From positions 62,001 through 126,000 of the forward strand of contig NZ_MWFK01000003.1 in the NCBI RefSeq assembly GCF_002078175.1: DNA of 64,000 bases, read 5' to 3'. The stretch comes from Streptomyces sp. M41(2017) (GTDB lineage Bacteria; Actinomycetota; Actinomycetes; Streptomycetales; Streptomycetaceae). The position numbers and the translations under genes are program-made. Under the pieces are notes generated by a model. It did not search any database, had not been told where the DNA came from, and saw nothing but the letters and a program-made list of their open reading frames with translations. Below are positions 34,300-42,922 of the stretch, in pieces; position 1 is the first letter of the stretch; each line of letters begins with the position of its first letter.

Positions 34300-35430
34300 T
34301 CAGCGCGCAGTTCGTTCCGGGATCTTCGGGAGAACCTTCTCGGCGATGTCGAGGAGAACGCTGTCGTTCGGGAGGGCTCCGGATGTGCTCCACACCGTGA
34401 TGTCGCAGAGGCCACCTCGGTCATGACGGTCCAGCGCCACCGACAACGTCCTTGCCAAAGGCCCCTGTTCGACCGGTCCGCCGGTTCCGCCACTGCCCCC
34501 GAGGTTGATCTCGAACTTCATGGTGTAGTCCGAGGCGAGGACCGCGGGGCGGCCGAGCACCTTGAGTGTCCTGATGTTCTGCTCGTTGCCGAACTTCATC
34601 AACTTCACGTACTGGTCGGTGGACAGTTCGTCGTACGTGGCCGAGACCTGCACGGTGTACGTGTCGAACTTGACCTCGGCCTCCGGTTGGGCGATCTTCT
34701 CGTCCGTCAGAGGAGCGGTGTTGTTCGTTCCGGAAACCGTGGTCGCGGTCTCTCCAGGCGTTCCGAGAAGCGTGGCCAGGTCCCTCCGGTACAGCGCGTT
34801 GCACAGCTCTTCGCCTGTCACCGGCCGAGGTGAGCCCTTGTAAGCCTTGGGAAGCTTTTCGTCGGTCTCGTCCGAACACGACGGGGCCTGGGGCTTGTTG
34901 TTCTCGGACGGTACGAAACGCGGTGACAGCCAAAGGACGGCTCCGATGGCCCCGAACACGGCCACCGCCGCGAAGGCCTGCCCCCATGCGTTGTGCTTCT
35001 GCTCCGGGGCGCGTGGCCTGGCAGGCGGCCCACCACTTCCGGTCTCAGGCTGAAGCGCGTGCGCGTGCTGCGGCTGAGGTTGGGGCTGCTGCAGTGGCTG
35101 GGGTCGGGGCAGGGGCTGAGGCTGAGCTTGGGCGGCAGCATCGCCGGCCACCGCAGCGCCGGAGGCTGCCTGGCCCGGGTGCCGACGTGCGCGCAGGGCC
35201 CGGATCACCACGTAGACACGTATGGCGGTGAACACGATGAACACGAGGCCGATACCGGCCGCGACCCGGTCGTGATCACTGAAGGCGAGATACATGATGC
35301 GCACGCCGAAAACCGACCCCACCGCGATGAGCAAGGGCTCGCGGACCCAGAACGGCAGGCGACGGATGAGAAAACCGAGCATCCGGCGATCACACCAGAA
35401 CAAGATCACATCTGCCGTGATGGAAGCCAC
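34300..35430 (-). CDS. DUF6215-like membrane protein with Gln/Pro repeat linker
   Basis: This 376-residue protein has one or two N-terminal membrane helices (about 28-75), a Gln/Pro-rich linker (about 100-125) with repeated PQP/QPQ units, another helix (about 150-168), and a C-terminal outside domain with TGEELCNALYRRDLATLLGTP. The C-terminal domain resembles DUF6215, found in Streptomyces. Function is unknown. The start is uncertain; 35382 is an alternative ATG. Confidence 0.65.
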   Translation of the reverse strand: MASITADVILFWCDRRMLGFLIRRLPFWVREPLLIAVGSVFGVRIMYLAFSDHDRVAAGIGLVFIVFTAIRVYVVIRALRARRHPGQAASGAAVAGDAAAQAQPQPLPRPQPLQQPQPQPQHAHALQPETGSGGPPARPRAPEQKHNAWGQAFAAVAVFGAIGAVLWLSPRFVPSENNKPQAPSCSDETDEKLPKAYKGSPRPVTGEELCNALYRRDLATLLGTPGETATTVSGTNNTAPLTDEKIAQPEAEVKFDTYTVQVSATYDELSTDQYVKLMKFGNEQNIRTLKVLGRPAVLASDYTMKFEINLGGSGGTGGPVEQGPLARTLSVALDRHDRGGLCDITVWSTSGALPNDSVLLDIAEKVLPKIPERTAR

Positions 35431-35741
35431 AATTCCGGGCGTGACCAGCGGTCAGGAGCGGCGAGAGATACCGCGTTGACAGGCCTCGGGACGCTGCGGG
35501 TGGTCTGAGTGCCGGCGCAGATGACATCCCGCTCGGACTTCCGCGCGCGGCGCCGCTTCGCCCACCGCGCGCGATCGACGAGCGCCGGGAGGACACGATG
35601 AGCCACGGTCTCCGGCAGACAACACGGACAGTGACAGACCACCAGCAGGCTCGCGGCCCTCCGTCGGCAGCCGGGACGATGGTCGCGCTGCCCTTCGAAC
35701 TGCCCACAACACCCGGAGGAACGCGAGCCCGGGGCCTGGGG
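35431..35741. other. Intergenic stretch (311 bp) without a supported gene
   Basis: A TTGACA at about 35475 may be a -35 element. A frame starting at 35598 after GGGAGGA runs on into the antisense of the next gene with poor codon bias and is not accepted. Nothing else is supported. Confidence 0.45.
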
Positions 35742-35966
35742 CTACGCCTTGACCGGGTGGCGGCCCGGCTCCTTGACGATGCGGTCACCCACCGCGATCG
35801 ACTTCCAGAGTCCACGGTCGATGCGCACCTTGACCAACTGTCCGTCCACGGCACGTCGGATCTTGACGAAGTGGTACATGTTGGCGCCGTCGAGCATGCC
35901 TCGCGTCTTGTCTTCGACAGTGCCTTCCCAGGCATCGCCGTCTGCCGGCCTGTGAGATTTGAACAT
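35742..35966 (-). CDS. DUF7489-like small protein
   Basis: This 74-residue soluble protein (GTVEDKTRGMLDGANMYHFV, then LVKVRIDRGLWKSIAVGDRI) fits the DUF7489 type, a small OB/SH3-like beta domain. Function is unknown. The ATG at 35966 has TACGCT 6 nt upstream and no Shine-Dalgarno sequence, so the mRNA may be leaderless. Confidence 0.7.
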   Translation of the reverse strand: MFKSHRPADGDAWEGTVEDKTRGMLDGANMYHFVKIRRAVDGQLVKVRIDRGLWKSIAVGDRIVKEPGRHPVKA

Positions 35967-36258
35967 GCCATGAGCGTACGGAGAGCGGGCGGCCCGGTGC
36001 AGTGTCACGAGGCACGTCTACGGCAGTACGGGTGTCGCACGGTGGACCGGACAAATGTACTGAGTGGTGAGCACAGCACGGCGGTCAAGTGCGGGTTCCC
36101 GAGTTCCCCGACCGTTCTCGCGCCCCGTACGCCAAGTGCGGCCGTCGGGGAGCCTGTGCGTCCGGAGTGTACAAAGGGTGCCTCCGCAGACCGAGTTGAG
36201 CCCGATTCGCCGCCCCGGGGACGGCCGCCCGCGGCTGCTCGCGTGAGATCATCCGTGC

Positions 36259-36546
36259 ATGAGCAGCGATCTGGAAATCAGCGCTCTGGCGATCAACGTC
36301 ATGATCCCGGAGGCCCTTCGCTGGACGGACACCCGTCGCGGTGAGACGTACACGCTGACGACGCTCAACGTGCGGCTCCTCCCCGACGGTCACCTCGCCG
36401 CGAAGGCCTATGGCCGTCCTGTCGCCGGCGGTCGGGGCGCATACGTCTCGTTCCCGGTCCCCACCCAGCCCGAACTGGCGGAACTGATCGCCGACGCCGC
36501 CGGCCGCGCCGGAGTGCTGTGGGCCGCCCATCGCGGTCCGAACTGA
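36259..36546 (+). CDS. Small hypothetical protein
   Basis: This 95-residue protein with good codon bias reads MSSDLEISALAINVMIPEAL, then YTLTTLNVRLLPDGHLAAKA and VPTQPELAELIADAAGRAGV. It is likely a small alpha/beta domain. No family is recognised and no Shine-Dalgarno sequence is seen. Confidence 0.6.
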   Translation: MSSDLEISALAINVMIPEALRWTDTRRGETYTLTTLNVRLLPDGHLAAKAYGRPVAGGRGAYVSFPVPTQPELAELIADAAGRAGVLWAAHRGPN

Positions 36547-36643
36547 ACCCGGCCGCCGCTTCGCGGACTCACTGCGCCGGGTCTGCACCTTCGCCCTGCC
36601 TGACCGGCCGGCCGGATCGTTCCGGCATGCATCCATGCCAGCA

Positions 36644-36862
36644 TCAGTACGACCGCTGCTCGCTACGGGCCTCTTCCTTGAGCCGGTCGAACGCCTCAGG
36701 TCCCAGGACCAGGCCGGCATCGCGCTGCCCAAGTCGTTGCCAGACAACCTCGTCGATCGACAGCCGGGCGAAACAGCGTCCCACCAGGCGCATCGCGTAG
36801 GTGGTGTCGCCTACTCCTGGAAGACCGCACATCAGCACCACCGTAATCACTTGCTGCGTCAC
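36644..36862 (-). pseudogene. Truncated P-loop kinase-like ATPase (N-terminal fragment)
   Basis: A 72-codon frame begins MTQQVITVVLMCGLPGVGDT and continues into a DEVVWQRLGQRDAGLVLGPE segment typical of small AAA/zeta-toxin-like kinases that are usually about 160-180 residues long. Here the frame stops early, and the Walker A Lys is replaced by Asp (GVGDTT instead of GxGKTT), so it cannot bind ATP normally. It is probably a decayed gene. The rest of 36547-37123 shows no other gene. Confidence 0.65.
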
Positions 36863-37123
36863 GGAGCCAGGTCAGACCGACCGATCCGCGGACCGGTGCG
36901 ATCGGGAGTACCGGAACGCGGTCCCTCCCCTGTGAAGCGAGCACTTGCGTCCCCGCAGTAGGAAACGCACTGGCCCTTCCCTCCGACGGCAACGGCTCAC
37001 CGTCGTGCTCGTCGGTGCTCGATCGTGAGGTGTTCCCCTCTGTGACCGGGGGTTCCCCGAGGGTTATGATCCGCTGCCGGCCTGCGGAAACTCCGAACAG
37101 GCGGTTTCCCGGGGGAGCGTGCT

Positions 37124-37807
37124 GTGGGCGAATCGGTCGGATTGCCGCGGGGGCAGGCGCGGTTCACCTCTGCCACGATCGGCGCGTTCGCGGTGGTGAC
37201 GGTCGCCGCCGGTGTCGCGGCGTGGCACAAGTACCAGTTGCTTGCCGGCCCGACGGTGACAGGACCCTACGCCGACAACCCGCTGGTCGAGGCCGACACG
37301 TATTTCAGGAATCTGATGGGCTGGCGGACAGGCCTGTTCCTCGCAGCCCTGTTCCAGTTCAGCATCTGGCTCGCCACCATGCGGGACGTCGCCGATGCGC
37401 TCTGGCCGGAGGGTCAGCGGCGGCGTCGGGCGTGGCTCGTCTTCGGCTGGGTCGTACCTGTGGCGCAGCTCTTCGTCCCCAAGATGTTCGTCAACGACCT
37501 GTGGGCCGCCGGCAGGCCGCAGGAACATCGTCGTCGCGGGCATCCCCTGCTCACGGCATGGTGGCTGTCCATGCTCGCCGCCGGCGGGAGCGTATATGGC
37601 GATGGTCCCAAGGGACTGAAGGACGCAGCGACCGCCGACGAGGCTCGTCACGCGTTGCGCCAGATCATGATCGGCGACGCTGTCGACGTCTGCGCCGCCG
37701 CCCTCTCGGTCGTGGTCATCTGGCAGCTCCTCCGAAGACTGGAGCGAGCCACGGTGACCGAGACAGCGCACGCAGAGGCCCCGCCAGTAGCCCAAGCCGG
37801 AGCCTGA
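37124..37807 (+). CDS. DUF4328 family membrane protein
   Basis: This 227-residue membrane protein has four to five helices and a conserved WVVPVAQLFVPKMFVNDLW core, the DUF4328 hallmark. Function is unknown; many Streptomyces carry several copies. The GTG at 37124 follows GGGGGAG with a 6-nt spacer. Confidence 0.82.
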   Translation: MGESVGLPRGQARFTSATIGAFAVVTVAAGVAAWHKYQLLAGPTVTGPYADNPLVEADTYFRNLMGWRTGLFLAALFQFSIWLATMRDVADALWPEGQRRRRAWLVFGWVVPVAQLFVPKMFVNDLWAAGRPQEHRRRGHPLLTAWWLSMLAAGGSVYGDGPKGLKDAATADEARHALRQIMIGDAVDVCAAALSVVVIWQLLRRLERATVTETAHAEAPPVAQAGA

Positions 37808-37814
37808 CGGATTT

Positions 37815-37837
37815 CTGTCGGGGGTATCGCCCGGCAG
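37815..37837. terminator. Weak hairpin terminator
   Basis: An 8-bp stem (CTGTCGGG/CCCGGCAG, one G-U) with a 7-nt loop follows the DUF4328 stop directly, before the convergent MerR gene. Confidence 0.45.
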
Positions 37838-38015
37838 GATGTGGTGTGGGGGGCACCCTCCCGATGTCGGTCACGTCCTGACGGACCGCTGGCACCAGCT
37901 ATGTGATCGTCGCGACAAGCGAGTCCCAGCCCACGGGCGAGGGCCCATGTGTCCGACAGCGAGAAAGCAGAAGCGGAGGCCGTTCGGCGCCCCGACTCGC
38001 CTTGCCCCACCCTCT

Positions 38016-38933
38016 TCAACTCGCCGCCTGGCTCGTCTGGTTGTCCAGTGCCGAGCAGAGCCAGTCGTGGGTGACGCCGGGGGTCGGTTCCGACGGGCCG
38101 GTGAGTTCGGCGGTGAGATTCCAGTAGTGATCGATGCGGGGGTCCGCGGCGAGGACCCCGCTCAGCCGGTGGCGGAAGTCGGGAGTGTCCCGCGTACCGC
38201 GTGAGTGTGCGTAGGCGGAGACGAAGCAGTCGAGGGCCTCACCCTCGTGGGGCGACCGCTGCGCCCGCAACTGCCGCGCGGCCAGGGCATAGGCCTCGCG
38301 GAGACCGTCGTACAGCACGGCCGGGCGCCCTCCGTCGGGGCCGTGCGCGGCGGGCTGGCCCTGGCCGGTGCCCGAACAGGGCGCCGTGACGAAGGCGTGC
38401 AGCCGGGTGAAGGCCAGTACCTGGGTGGGCGTCGGGGCGTCGGGGAGCTGGGGAACCGCCTGGTCGACGATGGCGGAGGCCAGCCGGGGCGGGAGCCGCG
38501 GTGGCAGCCAGCGTCGCCAGAAGCGCGCGAGGGGCGCTGTGTCGGGCGGGACGGCGACGGCACCGATGAGCCGCAGTCGCTCCGCGCGTTCCTCGGGGGC
38601 GCAGTCCTGGAGCAGTTCGAGAGCGGCTTCCTGCCAGCGCAGCGCAGTCAGCCGCGAGCCGATCTCGCGCAGCTTGCCGGCGACGACGTCCTCGAGGGAG
38701 TCCTCCTCGTCGAGAATCCGGCTCACCTGGGGAACCGGCAGGTCGAGCGTGCGCAGGGAGCGGATCAGTCGCAGGCGGTCGAGCGCGTCGGGACCGTACC
38801 GGCGGTGGCCCCCGGTACTGCGGATCCCTTCGGGCAGCAGACCGCGGTCCGAGTAGAAGCGAACGGTCTTGACGGTGACGCCCGCGCGCTCGGCGAGCTC
38901 TCCGATGCTCCACATGCTGCGGTCGGGCGACAC
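38016..38933 (-). CDS. MerR family transcriptional regulator
   Basis: This 305-residue regulator has an N-terminal MerR HTH and wing (SIGELAERAGVTVKTVRFYS, then GHRRYGPDALDRLRLI), a dimerisation helix, and a large C-terminal domain of about 200 residues that probably binds a ligand. The GTG at 38933 follows GAGGGAGG. It diverges from a hydrolase gene whose promoter has the 19-bp spacer typical of MerR control. Confidence 0.88.
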   Translation of the reverse strand: MSPDRSMWSIGELAERAGVTVKTVRFYSDRGLLPEGIRSTGGHRRYGPDALDRLRLIRSLRTLDLPVPQVSRILDEEDSLEDVVAGKLREIGSRLTALRWQEAALELLQDCAPEERAERLRLIGAVAVPPDTAPLARFWRRWLPPRLPPRLASAIVDQAVPQLPDAPTPTQVLAFTRLHAFVTAPCSGTGQGQPAAHGPDGGRPAVLYDGLREAYALAARQLRAQRSPHEGEALDCFVSAYAHSRGTRDTPDFRHRLSGVLAADPRIDHYWNLTAELTGPSEPTPGVTHDWLCSALDNQTSQAAS

Positions 38934-38936
38934 GAC

Positions 38937-38967
38937 TTGAACCTCCCTCAGGGGGAGTTCCTACGGT
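38937..38967 (+). promoter_or_regulatory. MerR-type promoter (19-bp spacer) for the hydrolase fusion gene
   Basis: -35 TTGAAC (38937-38942) and -10 TACGGT (38962-38967) are separated by 19 bp holding the dyad CTCCCTCAGGGGGAG. The stretched spacer and central dyad are classic for genes activated by MerR proteins through DNA distortion. The regulator start lies at 38933, beside the -35. Confidence 0.85.
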
Positions 38968-39032
38968 ACCGGCGAGCACGGAGCGGCGGTACGGCCCGCT
39001 CCGCGCGGACCGACGCGTGCGAGGAGACGATG

Positions 39033-40553
39033 ATGACGGCATTCATCCTGGTGGCGGGCGCCCACACCGGCGGCTGGATCTGGCAGGACGTGGCCGCTCG
39101 GCTGCGGGAGTCGGGGGCGGACGTGTATCCGGTGACGCTCACCGGCATGGGTGGGCAGGCTCCCCCGGCGGCGTCCGGGACGGACCTGGAGACCCATGTT
39201 CGCGATCTGCTGCGGCTGATCGACCAGGTGGAAGCGGCCGAGGTGGTGATGGTCGGTCACTGCTACGGCATGTATCCGGTGCTCGGTGCCGCCGATCTGC
39301 GTCCGGAACGGATCGCGCGGATCGTCTCCATGGACGCGGGCTTGCCCCAGGACGGGGACCGGGCTCTGGCCCTGGTGCCTGAACCGGCCATGCGTGAGCG
39401 GCTGTCAGGCCCGGCGGGCGCCGACGGGGGCGAGTGGCGTCTCTCGCCTCCCCCGCTCGACGAGTGGCACCACTGGGGCAGCCTCGAAGGGCTCTCACCG
39501 GTCGAGCTGAGTCGACTGGCGGACCGGGCCGTCGCACAGCCGGCGCGCACGCTGACTCAGCCGCTCCGCCTGTCGGGGGCGGTCTTCGAACTGCCGGTGA
39601 CCGGTGTTCTCTGCACCGCCAACAGCTCCAGCATCACCATGGTGGAAGGTCTGGTGGGCCTCGGAGTTCCCCGCTTTCGGATGCTCACCGATCCGCGGGT
39701 GAGTTTCCTCGAACTCGACACCGGGCACTGGCCGATGCTGTCCCGCGCCGACGATGTGGCGGAGGTACTGCTCCGGGCCGCCGCGGGAGAAGGGCACCGG
39801 GTGGCCGCGGCCGGGAGCGAACAGCCGTCGCATCTTCGCCCGTTCCTGATGGACGTGCCGGAGCGGCCCCGCGAACGGGTGGGCCGGGTCGATCTCCACC
39901 TTCCCGACGCTCTTCCCGCAGACGGCTCCGGGTGGCCGGCGGTGGTGTTCGTCCATGGCGGTCCGGTCCACCCCGACGTGCGGCCGACGCCGCGGGACTG
40001 GCCGGCCTTCGTCGGCTACGGCCGGCTCGTCGCGGGCATGGGGGTGGTCGGTGTGACCCTGGACCACCGCCTCAACGATCTCGGCGACTTCCGGCAGGCC
40101 GCGGAGGACGTGAACGAGGCCATCGACCTCGTACGCGCCGATCCGCGCGTCGACGAGAGCCGTGTGGCGATCTGGTTCTTCTCCGCGGGCGGCCTGCTGT
40201 CGTCGGACTGGCTCGCCGCGTCTCCGCCGTGGCTACGGTGCGTGGCGGCGACCTATCCGGTCCTCGCGCCGCCGTCGAACTGGGGGCGCGTGGATCCCCG
40301 GTTCCGGCCGGTGGACGCGGTGCGTGCCGCCGGGCGCCTGCCGATCGTGCTGACCCGGGCAGAGCTGGACCGTGCGGAGATCGCGGTGACGGTCGAGGAG
40401 TTCCTGGCCGTCGCCAAGGAGTGCGACGCCGAGGTCGAGGTCATCGACGTACCGCTCGGCCGCCACGGCTTCGAGACGATCGACCACACCGAGCAGGCTG
40501 TGCGCGCCGTCGAACAGGCGGTGCGGGCCGTGGTGGGGCATGTGCGGGGTTGA
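39033..40553 (+). CDS. Tandem alpha/beta-hydrolase fusion protein
   Basis: This 506-residue protein contains two different alpha/beta-hydrolase domains. Domain 1 (about 1-255) has an early HTGGW loop, a nucleophile elbow GHCYG with Cys at about residue 77 instead of Ser, and a GHW His. Domain 2 (about 270-506) has VVFVHGGP, an elbow FFSAGG with Ser, and a HGF His. No stop or gap separates them. Fusion suggests coupled steps on one ester or drug-like substrate, as MerR neighbours often respond to toxic compounds; that is inference. The second ATG of ATGATG (39033) gives better spacing from GAGGAG. Confidence 0.82.
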   Translation: MTAFILVAGAHTGGWIWQDVAARLRESGADVYPVTLTGMGGQAPPAASGTDLETHVRDLLRLIDQVEAAEVVMVGHCYGMYPVLGAADLRPERIARIVSMDAGLPQDGDRALALVPEPAMRERLSGPAGADGGEWRLSPPPLDEWHHWGSLEGLSPVELSRLADRAVAQPARTLTQPLRLSGAVFELPVTGVLCTANSSSITMVEGLVGLGVPRFRMLTDPRVSFLELDTGHWPMLSRADDVAEVLLRAAAGEGHRVAAAGSEQPSHLRPFLMDVPERPRERVGRVDLHLPDALPADGSGWPAVVFVHGGPVHPDVRPTPRDWPAFVGYGRLVAGMGVVGVTLDHRLNDLGDFRQAAEDVNEAIDLVRADPRVDESRVAIWFFSAGGLLSSDWLAASPPWLRCVAATYPVLAPPSNWGRVDPRFRPVDAVRAAGRLPIVLTRAELDRAEIAVTVEEFLAVAKECDAEVEVIDVPLGRHGFETIDHTEQAVRAVEQAVRAVVGHVRG

Positions 40554-40654
40554 CCTGCCCCACCACGGTCCCTGCGGGAGGCACCGTCCGTTCCGGGGCT
40601 CGAAGGGCTTCCTACGGCGAGGACGTCTCGGCGTGATGGCGGTGAGCGCTTCGC

Positions 40655-40690
40655 GAGGCGGGCGATGCCGTCGGTGACATCGCCCGCCTC
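40655..40690. terminator. Bidirectional hairpin terminator
   Basis: A perfect 13-bp stem GAGGCGGGCGATG with a 10-nt loop lies in the 323-bp gap between convergent genes. The rest of 40554-40876 shows nothing. Confidence 0.8.
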
Positions 40691-40876
40691 TCCGGGCTCC
40701 CCCGGCGTCTCCGCCCGCCGGAGCGACGTCCGCGATCGTCGCGCCCTGAGCCCGTGAGGCCCGGTCGGGCCGTGAGCTGAAGTAGTCCCCCGCTCCTCCG
40801 GCCACCGCTCCGCGGCCGCACACGCACAAGGCAGCGCTCATCTGCCGCTGGCTGCCCGCCACAGCCTCCTCGCGGG

Positions 40877-41653
40877 TCAGGTGTACGGACTTGAGGACAT
40901 GTAGAGGGTCTCCGGACTGTCCGGAACCACGGGATACGACATGGTGTCGTGCCGACGGTGACGGCCGGACTGGCTCACGTCGTACGCGGGAGCCTTGGGT
41001 GCCAGCCGCCCCTCCGCCGCGAGCCGTTGAGCACGGAGGAGCAAGTCCTTGGAACTGAGGCCGAGTTCCTCAGCGACGGTCCGGAGATCCAGACCGGATT
41101 CCCAGCTCCACAGCAGAACGGAGTCCATTCCCGCCGTCCAGACCACCTTCGCAGACGTCGATGCCTGTTCGGTCAGAGGCGGACGGCTCGGTGGTGCCGA
41201 TTCCGGCCGGGGGTGAGGCATCTGCGCCTTGGCCGTTTCCGGCGGGCGCTCATCCCTGGGGGCGGAGGGGGTGACGGGCACCGTGGGCTGCGCGGGCATC
41301 GCGGCCGGCAGTGGGACCGGAGCCGTCTCCGGGGGCTGAGGAGACGTTTCCGCAGAGGAGCTGAGCAGTTGGTCGGCGACGATCCGGGCGTCCTCCTTCC
41401 CGACCGTCCGCCGGGCGACCCGTACCTCACGCTCGTTGAGTCCCATCAAGTCCGCCACCGCCGCGTCGCTGCCGACGGTGATCGCAAACGCGGCGAGTGT
41501 CCTTGTCCGGCTGGCCACGGCTTCGTCCATCACCGCCTGCGCCTCGCGCACCCGGTCATCTCTCCTGCAAAACGCCTCGGCAAGAAGGCTGTTGCGTTCC
41601 CAAAGTTCACGTGATTCCACGCCGGGACAACGTTTCTGCGCCGCGCACGACAC
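40877..41653 (-). CDS. Hypothetical protein with two helix-turn-helix-like segments
   Basis: This 258-residue protein has a helical N-terminal part with an HTH-like segment (AVADLMGLNEREVRVARRTV, about 65-84), a Pro-rich linker (about 100-160), and a second HTH-like segment near the C-terminus (LRTVAEELGLSSKDLLLRAQ). It may be a DNA-binding protein, but no named family is recognised. The start is uncertain; GTG codons at 41653 and 41620 are possible and neither has a good ribosome-binding site. Confidence 0.62.
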   Translation of the reverse strand: MSCAAQKRCPGVESRELWERNSLLAEAFCRRDDRVREAQAVMDEAVASRTRTLAAFAITVGSDAAVADLMGLNEREVRVARRTVGKEDARIVADQLLSSSAETSPQPPETAPVPLPAAMPAQPTVPVTPSAPRDERPPETAKAQMPHPRPESAPPSRPPLTEQASTSAKVVWTAGMDSVLLWSWESGLDLRTVAEELGLSSKDLLLRAQRLAAEGRLAPKAPAYDVSQSGRHRRHDTMSYPVVPDSPETLYMSSSPYT

Positions 41654-41843
41654 CCGATCCGAAGTGGATCACCCGAAGGGGCCATCCAGGATGATGTCGA
41701 CGGCTGCTGATCGGCACTCGGCGTCCGGGCCGCGCGGGCTGTCCTCAGGGTCGAGTAGTACAGTCCGTTCCCTCCTCCGGAGTCGGGCTCGGCGCTCCCC
41801 GGAGCCGAGCCGGAATCCGCCTCTCGTCGGCGAGGAGAGAGTT

Positions 41844-42680
41844 ATGACAGCGAAGCCCTCCGGGGTCTGGGCCACGGCCGTCGGGGTCGCTCGGGTCCGG
41901 GCCCGCGAGACCCGGCGCGAGAATCCCTTGTTCCTGGACCCGCTCGCGGAGGCGTTCGCGGTCGCCGGTGGCCTGCCGGTCGACGGGGAACCGTTGCACG
42001 CGCCCGTGGACGAAGCGGCCCGGCGGCGTTGGGCCGGGGTCGGGCTCTCGATCGTGGTCCGCACCCGCTTCCTCGACGAGCTGCTGGGCGACGCGGTCGC
42101 GGCGGGCTGTCGCCAGGTGGTCCTGCTGGGCGCCGGCATGGACAGCCGGGCCTATCGACTCGACTGGCCCCCGGGAACCCGCCTGTTCGAGATCGACACG
42201 GCGGAACCGCTGGACTTCAAGGAGTCGGTGCTCCGGGCCGAGCGGGCCGAGCCCCACTGCGAGCGGATCGCCGTCCCCGTCGATCTGCGGGACGACTGGC
42301 CCGGTGCCCTGTCCGCTTCCGGCCACGATCCGGCGCTGCCCACGGTGTGGATCGCTGAGGGCCTGCTGATCTACCTGCCCCAGGACGCGGTCGACCGCCT
42401 CCTCGGGCAGGTGGGAGAGCTGTCCGCGAGCGGCAGCCGGATGGGCCTGACACTGGGACAACCCGGAGTCCTCGAACGCTTCGCCCAGGACACCGGCACC
42501 CCGGCGTCGATGTGGCTCTCCGAGATGCCGTCGGACCCGGTGGCCTGGCTGGACGGTCTCGGGTGGGACGCTCGCGCGTACACCCTGCGTGACCGCGCCG
42601 CGGCGTACGGACGACCGGTCGCGACGCCCGAGGAGCAGCCGCCGAGACGCGGCGGCCTCATCTCGGCGGTACGCCGCTGA
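41844..42680 (+). CDS. LCM-type SAM-dependent methyltransferase (TIGR00027 family)
   Basis: This 278-residue class I methyltransferase has VVLLGAGMDSRAYRLDWPPG (SAM site, about 92-111) followed by FEIDTAEPLDFKE and WIAEGLLIYLP, the hallmarks of the leucine carboxyl methyltransferase-like family that is expanded in actinobacteria. The substrate is unknown. CGAGGAGAG precedes the ATG at 41844. Confidence 0.88.
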   Translation: MTAKPSGVWATAVGVARVRARETRRENPLFLDPLAEAFAVAGGLPVDGEPLHAPVDEAARRRWAGVGLSIVVRTRFLDELLGDAVAAGCRQVVLLGAGMDSRAYRLDWPPGTRLFEIDTAEPLDFKESVLRAERAEPHCERIAVPVDLRDDWPGALSASGHDPALPTVWIAEGLLIYLPQDAVDRLLGQVGELSASGSRMGLTLGQPGVLERFAQDTGTPASMWLSEMPSDPVAWLDGLGWDARAYTLRDRAAAYGRPVATPEEQPPRRGGLISAVRR

Positions 42681-42922
42681 GCGCGGCGCACGTCCGCGAG
42701 CCCGACCCCACCCCCACGCGCGCATCGTGGCTCATGGCCCCGGACGGTGACCGGATCGAGTCGGTCGAGTGGCCGTCCGGGCGTCCCGACGGCATCACCG
42801 CAGCGGACACCGCCTGACGCGGTCACGGTCTGTGGAGCCACGAGTCCGCCGGCGTGGTCCGTACACGTCCAGGGTTCCCGGGCTCCCCTCCCGGCCCGTC
42901 CGCCTGCGGCGGTGCCGAAGTA

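Noticed and set aside
35598..36344. Frame with a good GGGAGGA site running 248 codons
   Set aside because: Codon bias is poor and most of it is antisense to the DUF7489-like gene; only the first part could be a remnant.
42734..42817. 28-codon ORF beginning MAPDGDRIESVEW after the methyltransferase
   Set aside because: Codon bias is good but there is no ribosome-binding site or family, and the frame is open upstream without a start; it may be a relic but is not supportable.
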